A stretch of DNA of 64,000 bases from Methylophaga sp. (GCA_020831825.1 JAFIFW010000005.1:248001-312000); one strand, 5' to 3'; numbered from the stretch's first letter, positions 17,380-25,457 are shown. The notes: generated by a model from the sequence alone, not told the origin. A program made the numbers and translations.

Positions 17380-19560
17380 CTAGATCAGCGCTATCGGGTC
17401 GACATCAACAGACCAGCGGCATTTTCTGGCCAGCTTGAGTTTGGAAATTTCAGGCAATGTCTGGTCCAGTAATTGATGCAATGGCTTTCGCTGTGCGCAA
17501 CTGAGCAATAACTGAGCCCGATAACGTCCGGCTTTTTTCTCCATAAGCGCCGGAACCGGTCCCAACAATACCACCTCTGGCGATGGGTATTTTTGCATGA
17601 CCGCAAGCACATCAAACAGCAGCTGCATCGCTTCATTTTGAATCATTGCTTCGGAGCGTATGACTACCCAGTAATGGCTGGGCGGCATCATCAATTGTGT
17701 GCGTTCCTGCAACAATGCCTCAGCCACTGAGACATAGTTCTGATTAAGTAAGTGACGCCAGAATTCGTGGCCTGGTTGACTGGTCTGAATCATCACCTGG
17801 CCTTTTTTTTGGCCTCTGCCGGCACGACCGGTCACTTGAACAACCAATTGGGCGAGATTTTCAGTGGCTCTGAAATCAGCGCTGAATAATCCATGATCAG
17901 CATCAACAATGCCTACCAGAGTGACATTGTGAAAGTCATGGCCTTTAGCAAGCATCTGAGTCCCCACCAAAATTTGTGGTTCTCCGGACTGAATTTCGGC
18001 AACGATTTCTGCAAAGGCATTCTTGGCCTGTGTGGTATCCCTGTCGATACGGATCACCGGATAATTTGCAAAGCGCTTCGCTAGTGATTGCTCAATTTTT
18101 TCGGTACCTGCGCCGTAGTGTTTCAATTCCTTGTGACCGCAATCCGGACATTCCTCAGGTAAGCGTTGAATGTAACCACAGTGATGACAGAACAGAATAT
18201 TCCGGTGTTGGTGAACCACCATCCGCGCATCACAATGTTTGCAGTGTGCTTGCCAGTTACATTCATGACACATCAAGATCGGTGCATAACCACGACGATT
18301 GATAAACAGCAATACCTGATTTCCTCTGGCAAGGTGTTTTTCAATCGCCTGAAGCATTTGCGGACTTATCGACTCACTAAGTCCTTCGGTACTCACCAGT
18401 TCAACTTTGGGTAATTGTGCGCCCCCCGCTCTCTCTATCAGTTGTAGTTTTTGATAACGGCCTTGTGCTGACAGATACAGGCTTTCCAGAGATGGTGTGG
18501 CACTACCTAGAACTACCGGAATACCGTGATTGCGACCTCTAACCATGGCAATATTTCGGGCATGGTATCGCAGGCCGTCCTGTTGCTTGTATGAACTGTC
18601 ATGCTCTTCATCAATAATCACCAGACCAGGATTCAACAGCGGTGTGAAAATGGCTGATCGGGTGCCAATAATGACTTTGGCTGTACCCTCTCTGGCCAGG
18701 AGCCAGGCTTGTTTTCGTTCACTATCCGATACCGATGAATGCATAACGACAATCTGTGAACCGAGCCTTGCGTAGAAACGTTCAACAAACTGCCCAGTCA
18801 AGCCAATCTCCGGGATTAACACAAGTACTTGCTTGCCCTGTTCCAGCATCCGAGCGGTCAACTCAATGTAAACCTCAGTTTTGCCACTGCCGGTTACGCC
18901 TTGCAGCAGGAAGGGTTCAAAGTTATTTCTATGCTGCCAGACAGTATCGACAATAGATTGTTGATCACTGTTTAGTGTTTGACTGTGATCCAGGGTATTG
19001 CCGTTGAATAAAGGCATTTTTACTCTCTGATCGGCCTGAATCAGCTCGAGTTTTTGTAGACCTTCCAGGCTGCTTTTGCAGCTTCCAAGTTGTTTTTTTA
19101 TCTGGCTGTCGCTCAGGGCGTTTTGATGCTGCTCAAGCAAGTTGATGATTTGTAGTTGTTTGTTACCAAGACGTTGTTCAGGCTGGTTGTTTTGGGCCAA
19201 GCGCCAGTATGTTTCATACTGCAGTTGTGCAGCATCGGCACGTCTGAGTTGCTTGGGCAGCGCCGCCTGAAAGCATTCACCAATCGGATGATGGTAGTAA
19301 CGACTGACCCAGATAATGATGTCGAATAATGTCTGGGGAATCAGTGCCTGTTCATCAATGCGTTGCTCAATGTTTTTGAGTGTCTTTTGATCAACGGAAT
19401 CATTGTTTTTGCTGGATACAACAATACCGATCACATTACGAGCAGAGAAAGACACTTTCACCCGCATACCCGGCTGCCAGCTATCGGCATCAAGCATACT
19501 CAGATAGTCAAATGTTTGCCTTAGTGGACACGGAACCGCCACTTGCACAATGCTGGACAT
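17380..19560 (-). CDS. priA: Primosomal replication helicase N'
   Basis: A 726-residue superfamily 2 helicase that reloads the replisome at broken or stalled forks. Order: DNA-binding N domain (residues 1-190), Walker A GVTGSGKTEVY (about 222), DEEH box VIIDEEHDSSYKQQDGLRYHARN (about 318), a zinc module of eight cysteines inserted in the helicase core (CHECNWQAHCKHCDARM and LFCHHCGYIQRLPEECPDCGH) and helicase motifs V-VI (GTQMLAKGHDFHNVTLVGIVDAD, QVTGRAGRG). All key residues are present and the length is normal. It lies upstream of argS on the same strand with a 105-base gap. Its start borders the DnaA-box region, which is a fitting neighbour for a replication restart gene. Confidence 0.97.
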   Translation of the reverse strand: MSSIVQVAVPCPLRQTFDYLSMLDADSWQPGMRVKVSFSARNVIGIVVSSKNNDSVDQKTLKNIEQRIDEQALIPQTLFDIIIWVSRYYHHPIGECFQAALPKQLRRADAAQLQYETYWRLAQNNQPEQRLGNKQLQIINLLEQHQNALSDSQIKKQLGSCKSSLEGLQKLELIQADQRVKMPLFNGNTLDHSQTLNSDQQSIVDTVWQHRNNFEPFLLQGVTGSGKTEVYIELTARMLEQGKQVLVLIPEIGLTGQFVERFYARLGSQIVVMHSSVSDSERKQAWLLAREGTAKVIIGTRSAIFTPLLNPGLVIIDEEHDSSYKQQDGLRYHARNIAMVRGRNHGIPVVLGSATPSLESLYLSAQGRYQKLQLIERAGGAQLPKVELVSTEGLSESISPQMLQAIEKHLARGNQVLLFINRRGYAPILMCHECNWQAHCKHCDARMVVHQHRNILFCHHCGYIQRLPEECPDCGHKELKHYGAGTEKIEQSLAKRFANYPVIRIDRDTTQAKNAFAEIVAEIQSGEPQILVGTQMLAKGHDFHNVTLVGIVDADHGLFSADFRATENLAQLVVQVTGRAGRGQKKGQVMIQTSQPGHEFWRHLLNQNYVSVAEALLQERTQLMMPPSHYWVVIRSEAMIQNEAMQLLFDVLAVMQKYPSPEVVLLGPVPALMEKKAGRYRAQLLLSCAQRKPLHQLLDQTLPEISKLKLARKCRWSVDVDPIALI

Positions 19561-19564
19561 TAGA

Positions 19565-19760
19565 TCATTACCAAAGAAAATATATAAAGAATTTATGTGA
19601 TGTTAGTTCTTTAGTCATGTGGATAATTGGATTAATCATTTATTTTGTTTAGTTTCAGTCGCTTGAGTTCTATCGAGGCTGTTGATAACTTTCGGCTGGC
19701 GCAAGCGATCTCCTGTGGGTAACTATTGAAGTTATCCACAAGGATTTTTATCCACAGCTT
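19565..19760. other. Cluster of DnaA boxes with AT-rich flank; candidate oriC
   Basis: This gap between priA and the Na/Pi transporter holds three perfect 9-base DnaA boxes: TGTGGATAA (19618-19626, minus-strand TTATCCACA), TTATCCACA (19732-19740) and TTATCCACA (19748-19756). Two near matches lie between them: TGTTGATAA (19680-19688) and TGTGGGTAA (19714-19722). The left part (19570-19660) is very AT-rich (ATATATAAAGAATTTATG, TTATTTTGTTTAG), as an unwinding element would be. Three GATC sites are present (at 19563, 19707 and 19763). The boxes on the left point one way and those on the right the other. This is what a bacterial replication origin looks like, but a DnaA-titrating locus or a DnaA-regulated promoter could look similar. 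Confidence 0.6.
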
Positions 19761-19802
19761 ATGATCGAATCAATACAGTGTCTGTACAGGAGTTATGGTG
19801 AA

Positions 19803-21461
19803 TTACTCTGGATCAGCTTCAAATCGAACATTCTGATAGTAATCAAAGGCTTTCATGGACTGTTGGCAGATGCGACGTGCCTGGCTGATAGCGGTCAACA
19901 GTTTGTCCATCCGGGCGATTGAGAGCGTACCTTCTGCGCCGCGTCTGAGCAGTAGTGACTTCAGAGACTGATAATTGCTTTCCAGTGAGTCCATTTGATG
20001 TTTGATATCTTTTTCACCATCACCGTTGATATTGGCGGCGGAAACCAGACTCAGGCAATCTTTATAGAAGTCGTTGAGTTGTGCTTCTATGTGCGATGCC
20101 ATGGTGGTTTCCAATGTGCCACGATTTTTGTTCAGCATCACTGACAGTTCAGAAATAGTTGCGTAGTATTGATTGATCCTCAGCAATACAGGCAGTTTTT
20201 CAGAGACCGATTCAGGCAGGTTTTGCTTGTAGAGTTGATGGCTGTATTCACCGATAGCCAGAATAATCTGATCGCAATACTGCTGGTTTTTCTTCAGATC
20301 AGGGTGGAGTCGTTCAAAATTGATACTGTCTGCTGCGGATTTTAATGCCATATCTGCAACTCGTTGTGTTTCTTTCATCAGAGAATGCATTGCCAGTGTA
20401 GGCAGGTTCAGAGCATGTTTATCGAGATAACGAGCTTTACCCAGTTCATCTTCTTTACTGATAAATCGATGTTCCAGCCAGTTCACCAGTCTGTTGGCGA
20501 TTGGCCAAATCAGCAGGATACCTAGCAGGTTAAACAAGGTATGAAACAGTGCCAGTGTTGTAGTTTCAGCGGGCACATCCACCAAAAGCTGTTGCACAAA
20601 ATGCAGAATAGCCAGTAGTGGTGCCAGTATCAGCAAGGTGACGGAGGCAGTCAGCAGATTGAAGATGACATGGCTGCTGACAACCCGTTTGGCGGCAGCG
20701 GTGCTGCCAAATGAAGAAAAAACAGCGGTTGATGTTGATCCAATATTGCTGCCAACAACGACTGCGGCTGCAGGTATCAGTCCAATAATTCCTCCGGCCA
20801 GTGCAGTCATGGTAATGGCCAGCATCAAACTGGAGGATTGCAGTAATACGGTGGCCAGAAAGCCAATGCCGGTGAACAACAGAATATCACCTGCCAGATG
20901 ACCAGTGCTGATATCCAGTGATATTGCAGCGCCTAAATCGGCAAAACTGTCTTTCAGAACATCTATGCCTAAAAACAGCACGCCAAATCCGACCAGTGCT
21001 TGACCGAGCCAGGCCACAGCTTTTTCCCCCTGACTGATTTTCAGCAACATTCCAAAGCCAATCATTGGCAGTGCAAAAGCGGCAATATTGAAATTAAAGC
21101 CAATCATGGCGACCAGCCATGCTGTCACAGTGGTACCAATGTTGGTGCCAAAAATGATCCATATAGCCCGTTCCAGTGTCAGCAAACCGGCGTTAGCGAA
21201 ACCAATGGTGGCAACCGTTACCGCACCGGAGTGCTGAATCAGAGCGGTTAAAAAAAATCCCATGCCCAGACCATGAAGTCGAGTACGTGTCCAGTGTTGT
21301 AAAAGTTGATGCAAGGTATTGCCGGCGGCCATGCGCAGGCCTTCTGACATTAACCACATGCCGAGCATAAACATGCCCAGTCCGCCTACCACCGCAAAAA
21401 TTGTCGAAAACATCACAGATCCTGTTTGCGCCGCTGATGATTTTGATAATACCTGAATCAT
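19803..21461 (-). CDS. Na/Pi cotransporter family protein with PhoU-like tail
   Basis: A 552-residue membrane protein of the NptA/YjbB (Na/Pi-II) family. The first 330 residues carry eight or more membrane helices in two inverted repeats, each with the QSS-type phosphate/sodium motif: ALIQHSGAVTVATIGF (about residue 75) and VLLQSSSLMLAITMTALAGG (about 205). The last 200 residues form a soluble helical PhoU-like domain. Homologues export or import phosphate with Na+. The ATG ending at 21461 is used; a second Met at residue 17 (MFSTIFAVVGG) could be the real start. It is divergent from folA with 46 bases between, so their promoters overlap. Confidence 0.88.
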   Translation of the reverse strand: MIQVLSKSSAAQTGSVMFSTIFAVVGGLGMFMLGMWLMSEGLRMAAGNTLHQLLQHWTRTRLHGLGMGFFLTALIQHSGAVTVATIGFANAGLLTLERAIWIIFGTNIGTTVTAWLVAMIGFNFNIAAFALPMIGFGMLLKISQGEKAVAWLGQALVGFGVLFLGIDVLKDSFADLGAAISLDISTGHLAGDILLFTGIGFLATVLLQSSSLMLAITMTALAGGIIGLIPAAAVVVGSNIGSTSTAVFSSFGSTAAAKRVVSSHVIFNLLTASVTLLILAPLLAILHFVQQLLVDVPAETTTLALFHTLFNLLGILLIWPIANRLVNWLEHRFISKEDELGKARYLDKHALNLPTLAMHSLMKETQRVADMALKSAADSINFERLHPDLKKNQQYCDQIILAIGEYSHQLYKQNLPESVSEKLPVLLRINQYYATISELSVMLNKNRGTLETTMASHIEAQLNDFYKDCLSLVSAANINGDGEKDIKHQMDSLESNYQSLKSLLLRRGAEGTLSIARMDKLLTAISQARRICQQSMKAFDYYQNVRFEADPE

Positions 21462-21507
21462 TAAAATCCAGTGCTATGCTATGCGGCAGACAAGAACAGG
21501 TGACAAG

Positions 21508-21996
21508 ATGAAAATTGCGATTATTGTGGCGATGGATAAACAAGGTGTGATTGGTCGGGATAATGGACTGCCGTGGCGGCTATCAGCAGATTTACAGTAC
21601 TTTCGCCGGGTAACGATGGGCAATCCAATCATTATGGGCCGCAATACTCATGAGTCTATTGGCAGGCCGTTGCCAGGCAGAACCAATATTGTGCTGACTC
21701 GACAAAGTGATTATCAAGCTGACGGCTGTGTGGTTGTCAGGGATATTTCACATGCACTGGAAGCCTGTGGTGATGCTGATCAGGCGATGGTGATGGGCGG
21801 TGCTTCTTTATACCAGCAGTTTTTACCCTTAGCGGATCAATTGTACTTAACCCGTGTTGAAGCGGAGGTGCCCGGTGATACCTGGTTTCCACAATGGGAT
21901 CCAGCGCAATGGCAGTGTGTTAACCGTGAGGCTCATTCGGCGGATGACAGCAATGAATATGACTATTGCTTTGAGCAGTATCAGCGGCTTCTTTAG
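21508..21996 (+). CDS. folA: Dihydrofolate reductase
   Basis: A 162-residue cytoplasmic enzyme (E. coli FolA is 159) that reduces dihydrofolate with NADPH for thymidylate, purine and methionine synthesis. Conserved segments: IVAMDKQGVIGRDNGLPWRL (Trp and Asp/Leu of the active site), TMGNPIIMGRNTHESIGRPLPGR (NADPH site), MVMGGASLYQQFLP and LYLTRVEAEVPGDTWFP. The start at MKIAII is preceded by an AGGTGACAAG ribosome site; a longer frame upstream adds nine non-conserved residues. It ends four bases inside the next gene, which is on the other strand. Confidence 0.96.
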   Translation: MKIAIIVAMDKQGVIGRDNGLPWRLSADLQYFRRVTMGNPIIMGRNTHESIGRPLPGRTNIVLTRQSDYQADGCVVVRDISHALEACGDADQAMVMGGASLYQQFLPLADQLYLTRVEAEVPGDTWFPQWDPAQWQCVNREAHSADDSNEYDYCFEQYQRLL

Positions 21997-22229
21997 GGTC
22001 TTAGCAATCGTATCGCAGATTGAATATGCTCGGCAGCTTCGTGACCAAGCTCTGTCAGATAACCGCCATCGACCTGGTCGATAAAGCCGTTGTTGAATAA
22101 CCGTTCAGCAGCCTCAACCAGACCCGGTCTTGCTGAGCCGTGATGAATTTTAATGCCAGACAAGGTGCTATCGAGATCAAACTGCATTAATACCTCGATT
22201 TCATCAATGATGGTTTGTGCGATGGTCAT
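21993..22229 (-). CDS. Small conserved DNA-binding-type protein, TIGR02647 family
   Basis: A 78-residue protein with the pattern of TIGR02647: an opening helix (IIDEIEVLMQFDLDSTLSGIKIHH), then AAERLFNNGFIDQVDGGYLTELGHEAAEHIQSAIRLL. The LTELGHEAAEH segment with a preceding strand resembles the wing and helix of a small winged-helix fold. Members are found across gammaproteobacteria and described as possible DNA-binding proteins of unknown role. Its ATG overlaps, as ATGA, the stop of a decayed reading frame upstream, so it was once the second gene of an operon. The 3' end overlaps the folA stop by four bases. Confidence 0.75.
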   Translation of the reverse strand: MTIAQTIIDEIEVLMQFDLDSTLSGIKIHHGSARPGLVEAAERLFNNGFIDQVDGGYLTELGHEAAEHIQSAIRLLRP

Positions 22230-22390
22230 AGTTCAGCTCCGCTGCCCGTAGTGGTGTCTTCAGTATGGCGAGCTTTTTTATTTGTTGCCAGTAGTTGATT
22301 GATGGTTTCTGCGTTTACTGGCCTGTTCAAATGATAATCCTGAGCAAAATCGCAGCCTTTGCTATCCGGTTCGAGGTGATGGGCTGGGAG
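22226..22390 (-). pseudogene. Remnant of an upstream gene, possibly an EAL-domain tail
   Basis: On the minus strand an open frame ends in TGA overlapping the start of the TIGR02647 gene (ATGA). Its last 50 or so codons read ALLPAHHLEPDSKGCDFAQ, then DYHLNRPVNAETINQLLATN. The segment GCDFAQDYHLNRPVNAE resembles the C-terminal helix region of EAL phosphodiesterases (GCDYAQGYxFSRPxxAE), which hydrolyse cyclic di-GMP. No EAL catalytic motif or other domain lies upstream. The frame is open only to about base 22476 with no start, so the gene is deleted apart from this end. The family assignment rests on one short motif. Confidence 0.4.
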
Positions 22391-22888
22391 CAATGCACAA
22401 TTTGCAGATGCATTTTTTAGGTGAAAAAGTGATTGGGATACTTTGTGATCACTTTGTCGGCACCGATAGGTACATTAGTGATCAGGAAAATCCGAAGACT
22501 AAATTAATGTTTGTGCAAGGCGGATGACAATTCATCCAGATGAACCGTCGAGGGATAAGTGTATCTTTCATCTTTGGCGAGGAAGACAGCTCATAGCCAG
22601 GCTAGAGGGGAATCCCAAGTCGAATAAGCTTTTCTTATGCTGAGTCACGATCGGTGGATCGATCCATATGATCAAACACAGCACAATCATGCAGACGCTG
22701 ATTCTGAACATTCAGGTGCCGTCACATCTGCGGCAGCTATTAATTGTGAAAAATATCACAAAATAAAGAGCTCAAAAGGGGGTACCCGATGAACCCTGCA
22801 GGAATGTGCCTTGTCATACGCGATGTATATTGTAAAAACAACAGCCTGGCGTTAAGCTGAGAACCTGTCCAACTCAAAGGAGACGTTT
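22391..22888. other. Gene-poor stretch with a CRP-like palindrome
   Basis: About 500 bases with no gene that I accept. The left part looks like degraded sequence left over from the deletion of the gene ending at 22226. A 44-codon open frame on the plus strand (22393-22527) has no ribosome site or family match. The right part is the upstream region of the small acidic protein gene and contains a perfect CRP-type palindrome and an AAAGGAG ribosome site just before base 22889. No terminator hairpin or RNA gene was recognised. Confidence 0.6.
22744..22761. promoter_or_regulatory. CRP-family operator, perfect palindrome
   Basis: TTGTGA-AAAATA-TCACAA is a perfect inverted repeat with the exact TGTGA-N6-TCACA core and spacing recognised by CRP/Vfr-type regulators. 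It lies about 136 bases upstream of the gene at 22889, the only nearby gene pointing away from it. No clear -10 element at a standard CRP distance was found, so its direction of action is uncertain. A different CRP/FNR-family protein with the same half-site could also bind. Confidence 0.5.
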
Positions 22889-23137
22889 ATGGAAATTCCC
22901 GGAATCGCTCCATTCAGTAATCAACCAACACTGACCAACCCGCTACCGGTCGCAGAGCAGCAACGTGGACAACAAACACCGGAGCTTCAGGAAAGCGAAA
23001 CACAGAACACTGTGAGTGTTAGTGAGCAAGCCCCTACCTCAATGACAGACGACATGGTTGTCAATCAGGCAAATGAGACCGAAGAAGCTGGTTTTAACCC
23101 GGATAATCCGGGTGGCACTATCGATATCACCGCTTAA
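22889..23137 (+). CDS. Small acidic disordered protein, unknown
   Basis: An 82-residue protein that I do not recognise. It starts at ATG with AAAGGAG eight bases ahead, so translation is likely. The composition is striking: no lysine, no cysteine, no tryptophan, one arginine, and many Glu, Gln, Asn, Thr and Pro residues, giving a strongly negative charge and probably no fold. There is no signal peptide or membrane helix. It ends 15 bases before a pentapeptide-repeat gene on the same strand, suggesting a two-gene unit. It might be a secreted or chaperoned peptide, or a flexible binding partner, but nothing in the sequence decides this. Confidence 0.6.
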   Translation: MEIPGIAPFSNQPTLTNPLPVAEQQRGQQTPELQESETQNTVSVSEQAPTSMTDDMVVNQANETEEAGFNPDNPGGTIDITA

Positions 23138-23152
23138 TACAAGGATTCAGAC

Positions 23153-23497
23153 ATGGCAGCGCCTGCGATATCACAGAACCCCCTCTATCAGTTACTGCGT
23201 AATGGAAAAATTGAAGACTTCAACCAGCGAGTCGCCAGTGGCCAGCCGGTCGATCTGAGTGGTTGTGATTTTCGTCACCTTGACCTGCAGGGTCTTATTG
23301 CTGATGGACTGGATTTTTCCAACAGCTATTTCCGCCAAGCCGATCTGAGGGGGATTGATTTCAGTCGCTGTCTGAGCCTGAATGGTGCAAGCATTCATGG
23401 TGCCAAGATATCAGGTGTGTATTTTCCATCGGCATTGACCGCTGCTGAAATCCAGTTGTCCCTGCAACACGGCACACGGATGCGATATCAGTCCTGA
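23153..23497 (+). CDS. Short pentapeptide-repeat protein
   Basis: A 114-residue protein. Residues 1-33 form a helical cap (ISQNPLYQLLRNGKIEDFNQRV). Residues 34-85 are pentapeptide repeats of the A(D/N)Lxx type: VDLSG CDFRH LDLQG LIADG LDFSN SYFRQ ADLRG IDFSR CLSLNG ASIHG AKISG. The tail (SALTAAEIQLSLQHGTRMR) is a short helix of the kind that closes such beta-helices. There are ten or eleven repeats, so only about two and a half coils. Some pentapeptide proteins mimic DNA and guard gyrase, but this one is much shorter than QnrA-type proteins and the role is unknown. It follows the acidic small protein and overlaps the tatC stop by ten bases on the opposite strand. Confidence 0.85.
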   Translation: MAAPAISQNPLYQLLRNGKIEDFNQRVASGQPVDLSGCDFRHLDLQGLIADGLDFSNSYFRQADLRGIDFSRCLSLNGASIHGAKISGVYFPSALTAAEIQLSLQHGTRMRYQS

Positions 23498-24231
23498 GTT
23501 TGCCGCGCGATTGGCTTGGCCGGAAACCAGCGAGAACATAGCAGGCCAAGCTCAAATAATAACCATACAGGTAGCGCCAGCAGCGTTTGTGATATCACGT
23601 CTGGTGGCGTTAACAGCATGCCAAACACAAAAGCGCCGACGATGATATAGGGTCTTTTCTCGCTGAGGCTTTGCCGTGTCGATATGCCGGTTCTTATCAA
23701 CAGCATGGTCAGTATCGGCACTTCAAATGCCAGGCCAAATGCAAAAAACATCTTCAGCACAAAGTCCAGATAACTGCTGATATCTGTCATCACGGCCACG
23801 CCTTCCGGTGCAGCCTGTGTCAGAAAACCGAAGATCAACGGAAACACCACAAAATAGGCGAAGGCAATGCCCAAGATGAACAATATCGTGCTGGCAAACA
23901 TCAACGGGAATACGATACGTTTTTCATGTTGATACAGCCCTGGCGCAACAAATGCCCACAGTTGATATAACACCAGCGGCACAGCCAGCAACATCGCGGT
24001 GGCCAGGGTGAGTTTGAAGGGTGCCAGAAACGGTGATGCCACCTCGGTGGCAATCATGGAGCTGCTTTCAGGTAAATGACGTAGCAATGGCTCTGACAGC
24101 CACAGATACAAGTCATTGGAGAAAGGTAGCAGCGCGACGGCCAAAATCAGTATTGCCAGCACCGCCCTCAGAACACGGTCACGTAACTCGACAAGGTGGC
24201 TAATCAGCGGCTGCTGTTCGTCATTTGACAT
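23488..24231 (-). CDS. tatC: Sec-independent translocase protein TatC
   Basis: A 247-residue six-helix inner-membrane protein, the receptor that binds twin-arginine signal peptides. The start at MSNDEQQPLISHLVELRDRVLRA contains the conserved HLVELRDR cytoplasmic motif. Later family features are PFLAPFKLTLATAML, ALYQHEKRIVFPL-type loop (GLYQHEKR), FPLIFGFL and a C-terminal YIIVGAFVFGMLLTPPDVISQTLLALPVW. The chosen ATG overlaps the end of tatB by 11 bases, so translation is coupled. A longer frame upstream would add 23 unrelated residues. It is the last gene of the his-hinT-tat operon. Confidence 0.97.
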   Translation of the reverse strand: MSNDEQQPLISHLVELRDRVLRAVLAILILAVALLPFSNDLYLWLSEPLLRHLPESSSMIATEVASPFLAPFKLTLATAMLLAVPLVLYQLWAFVAPGLYQHEKRIVFPLMFASTILFILGIAFAYFVVFPLIFGFLTQAAPEGVAVMTDISSYLDFVLKMFFAFGLAFEVPILTMLLIRTGISTRQSLSEKRPYIIVGAFVFGMLLTPPDVISQTLLALPVWLLFELGLLCSRWFPAKPIARQTQD

Positions 24232-24532
24232 TGTTGTCCTGAGCGCTGGTTTTGTTTGAGGTTGGTGTTGATGCGCGGTCAGGTTTTGTCGCTTCATCAA
24301 TATTGATGATTTCGTTCATATCCGGCAAATCGTCGGGTTTTCGCAGCGCTTGTTTGAGCTCTTCTGCTCGCAATTCTTTGGCGATCTCACTTTTGATGCC
24401 CTGCAGCGTTGCATTGGCACGGCCGAGCCACAGGCCGGTGACACGCGCCAGTCTAGGTAGTCGCTCAGGCCCGACAACGATCAGTGCAACCACGCTTATC
24501 AGCAGAATTTCCCAGAAGCCAATGTCAAACAC
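24221..24532 (-). CDS. tatB: Sec-independent translocase protein TatB
   Basis: A 103-residue protein with an N-terminal membrane helix (FDIGFWEILLISVVALIVVG), the FDIGF start and GPERLP hinge typical of TatB, an amphipathic helix (LARVTGLWLGRANATLQGIK) and an acidic, low-complexity tail. With TatC it forms the signal-peptide receptor of the twin-arginine pathway, which in methylotrophs exports folded cofactor-containing enzymes. It is five bases downstream of tatA and overlaps tatC. Confidence 0.95.
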   Translation of the reverse strand: MFDIGFWEILLISVVALIVVGPERLPRLARVTGLWLGRANATLQGIKSEIAKELRAEELKQALRKPDDLPDMNEIINIDEATKPDRASTPTSNKTSAQDNNVK

Positions 24533-24537
24533 GATAC

Positions 24538-24792
24538 CTAACCGGCATTCTTGTCTTTATCGGCGGTCCGTTGCTGTTGCTGGCTTTCTGTCGAATCTTT
24601 TTGATGTTCAATCGGCTTGTCGGACTCTTCCGTATTATTTTCTTGCTCACCTTCACGCAGAGAGGTTTTGAAGTTACGGATGGCGCTGCCAAGATCACCG
24701 CCCAATGAACGCAGTTTTTTGGTTCCGAACAGCAAGACAACAATGACCAGTATGATCAGTAGCTGCCAGACACTAATACCACCAAATCCCAT
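24538..24792 (-). CDS. tatA: Sec-independent translocase protein TatA
   Basis: An 84-residue protein: a short hydrophobic helix ([18 protein letters not shown]), the FGTKKLR hinge, an amphipathic helix ([16 protein letters not shown]) and an acidic/Gln-rich tail ([18 protein letters not shown]). TatA oligomers form the pore of the twin-arginine pathway. It is first of the tatABC genes and follows hinT by nine bases, which is the standard order in many gammaproteobacteria. Confidence 0.96.
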   Translation of the reverse strand: MGFGGISVWQLLIILVIVVLLFGTKKLRSLGGDLGSAIRNFKTSLREGEQENNTEESDKPIEHQKDSTESQQQQRTADKDKNAG

Positions 24793-24801
24793 GTCACGCT
24801 C

Positions 24802-25140
24802 CTAGTGAAAACCGGGCAGATTTGAGCCACCCAGAAGATGAATGTGCAAATGTCCGACTTCCTGACCACCGCCCGGGCCGGTATTGATAATGGTTCTGAA
24901 ACCATCATCCAATCCCTGGGATTTTGCCAGCTCAGGCAAAATCAGCATCATGTGAGCAATCAGCTCAGTGTGGCTGCTATCAAGGTGGTCGAGCCGTTCA
25001 ATATGTTGTTTGGGAATTACCAGCAGATGTACTTCGGCCTTGGGCTGGATATCCTTGAAAGCAAACACCCATTCGTCTTCATAGACTTTGCTGCATGGGA
25101 TGCTGCCGTCGATAATCTTGCAAAAGATACAGTCGGTCAT
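24802..25140 (-). CDS. hinT: HIT-family purine nucleoside phosphoramidase
   Basis: A 112-residue histidine-triad hydrolase. The N terminus has [22 protein letters not shown] (Cys pair as in HINT proteins), the middle [17 protein letters not shown], and the C terminus the active-site triad HLHIHLLGG. HinT cleaves AMP-lysine and related phosphoramidates, including those made by lysyl-tRNA synthetase. It overlaps hisE by four bases (ATGA) and precedes tatA by nine, a common arrangement that looks like chance operon inclusion rather than shared function. Confidence 0.95.
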   Translation of the reverse strand: MTDCIFCKIIDGSIPCSKVYEDEWVFAFKDIQPKAEVHLLVIPKQHIERLDHLDSSHTELIAHMMLILPELAKSQGLDDGFRTIINTGPGGGQEVGHLHIHLLGGSNLPGFH

Positions 25141-25457
25141 TTTGTGTCCCTGCTGGCTTTTTCATCAAGGCCTGACAGGCCAAAACGTCGATCCAGCTCT
25201 TCGATAACGGCGTTGACGGAAATATCATTATGCGCCAGCAACACCATCGTGTGAAACCACAGATCAGCCGTTTCATAGATGATTTGCGCCTTGTCACCGT
25301 CTTTTGCAGCGATAATCGTCTCTGCGGCCTCTTCGCCGACTTTTTTGAGAATTTTGTCTGTTCCGGCCTGGTAGAGACTGGCCACATAGGAGCTGTCTGC
25401 ATCGGCGTTTTTACGCGCCTCGAGCACTTCAGACAGTTTTTGCAGGATATCGCTCAT
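25137..25457 (-). CDS. hisE: Phosphoribosyl-ATP pyrophosphatase
   Basis: A 106-residue member of the MazG-like all-helical pyrophosphatase fold, carrying out step 2 of histidine synthesis. The family pattern is [22 protein letters not shown] followed by the metal-binding [17 protein letters not shown] and [15 protein letters not shown] (Glu/Asp ligands). It is a stand-alone protein, not fused to HisI as in E. coli. Its ATG overlaps the hisI stop by four bases and its stop overlaps hinT by four. Confidence 0.96.
   Translation of the reverse strand: MSDILQKLSEVLEARKNADADSSYVASLYQAGTDKILKKVGEEAAETIIAAKDGDKAQIIYETADLWFHTMVLLAHNDISVNAVIEELDRRFGLSGLDEKASRDTK

Noticed and set aside
22445..22452. 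GTGATCAC palindrome as a regulator site
   Set aside because: Only eight bases and without the six-base spacer of CRP-type sites; such short palindromes occur by chance.
22393..22527. A 44-codon plus-strand open frame in the gene-poor stretch
   Set aside because: No ribosome site at a suitable distance, no recognisable domain, and it lies opposite the remnant of a decayed gene on the other strand.
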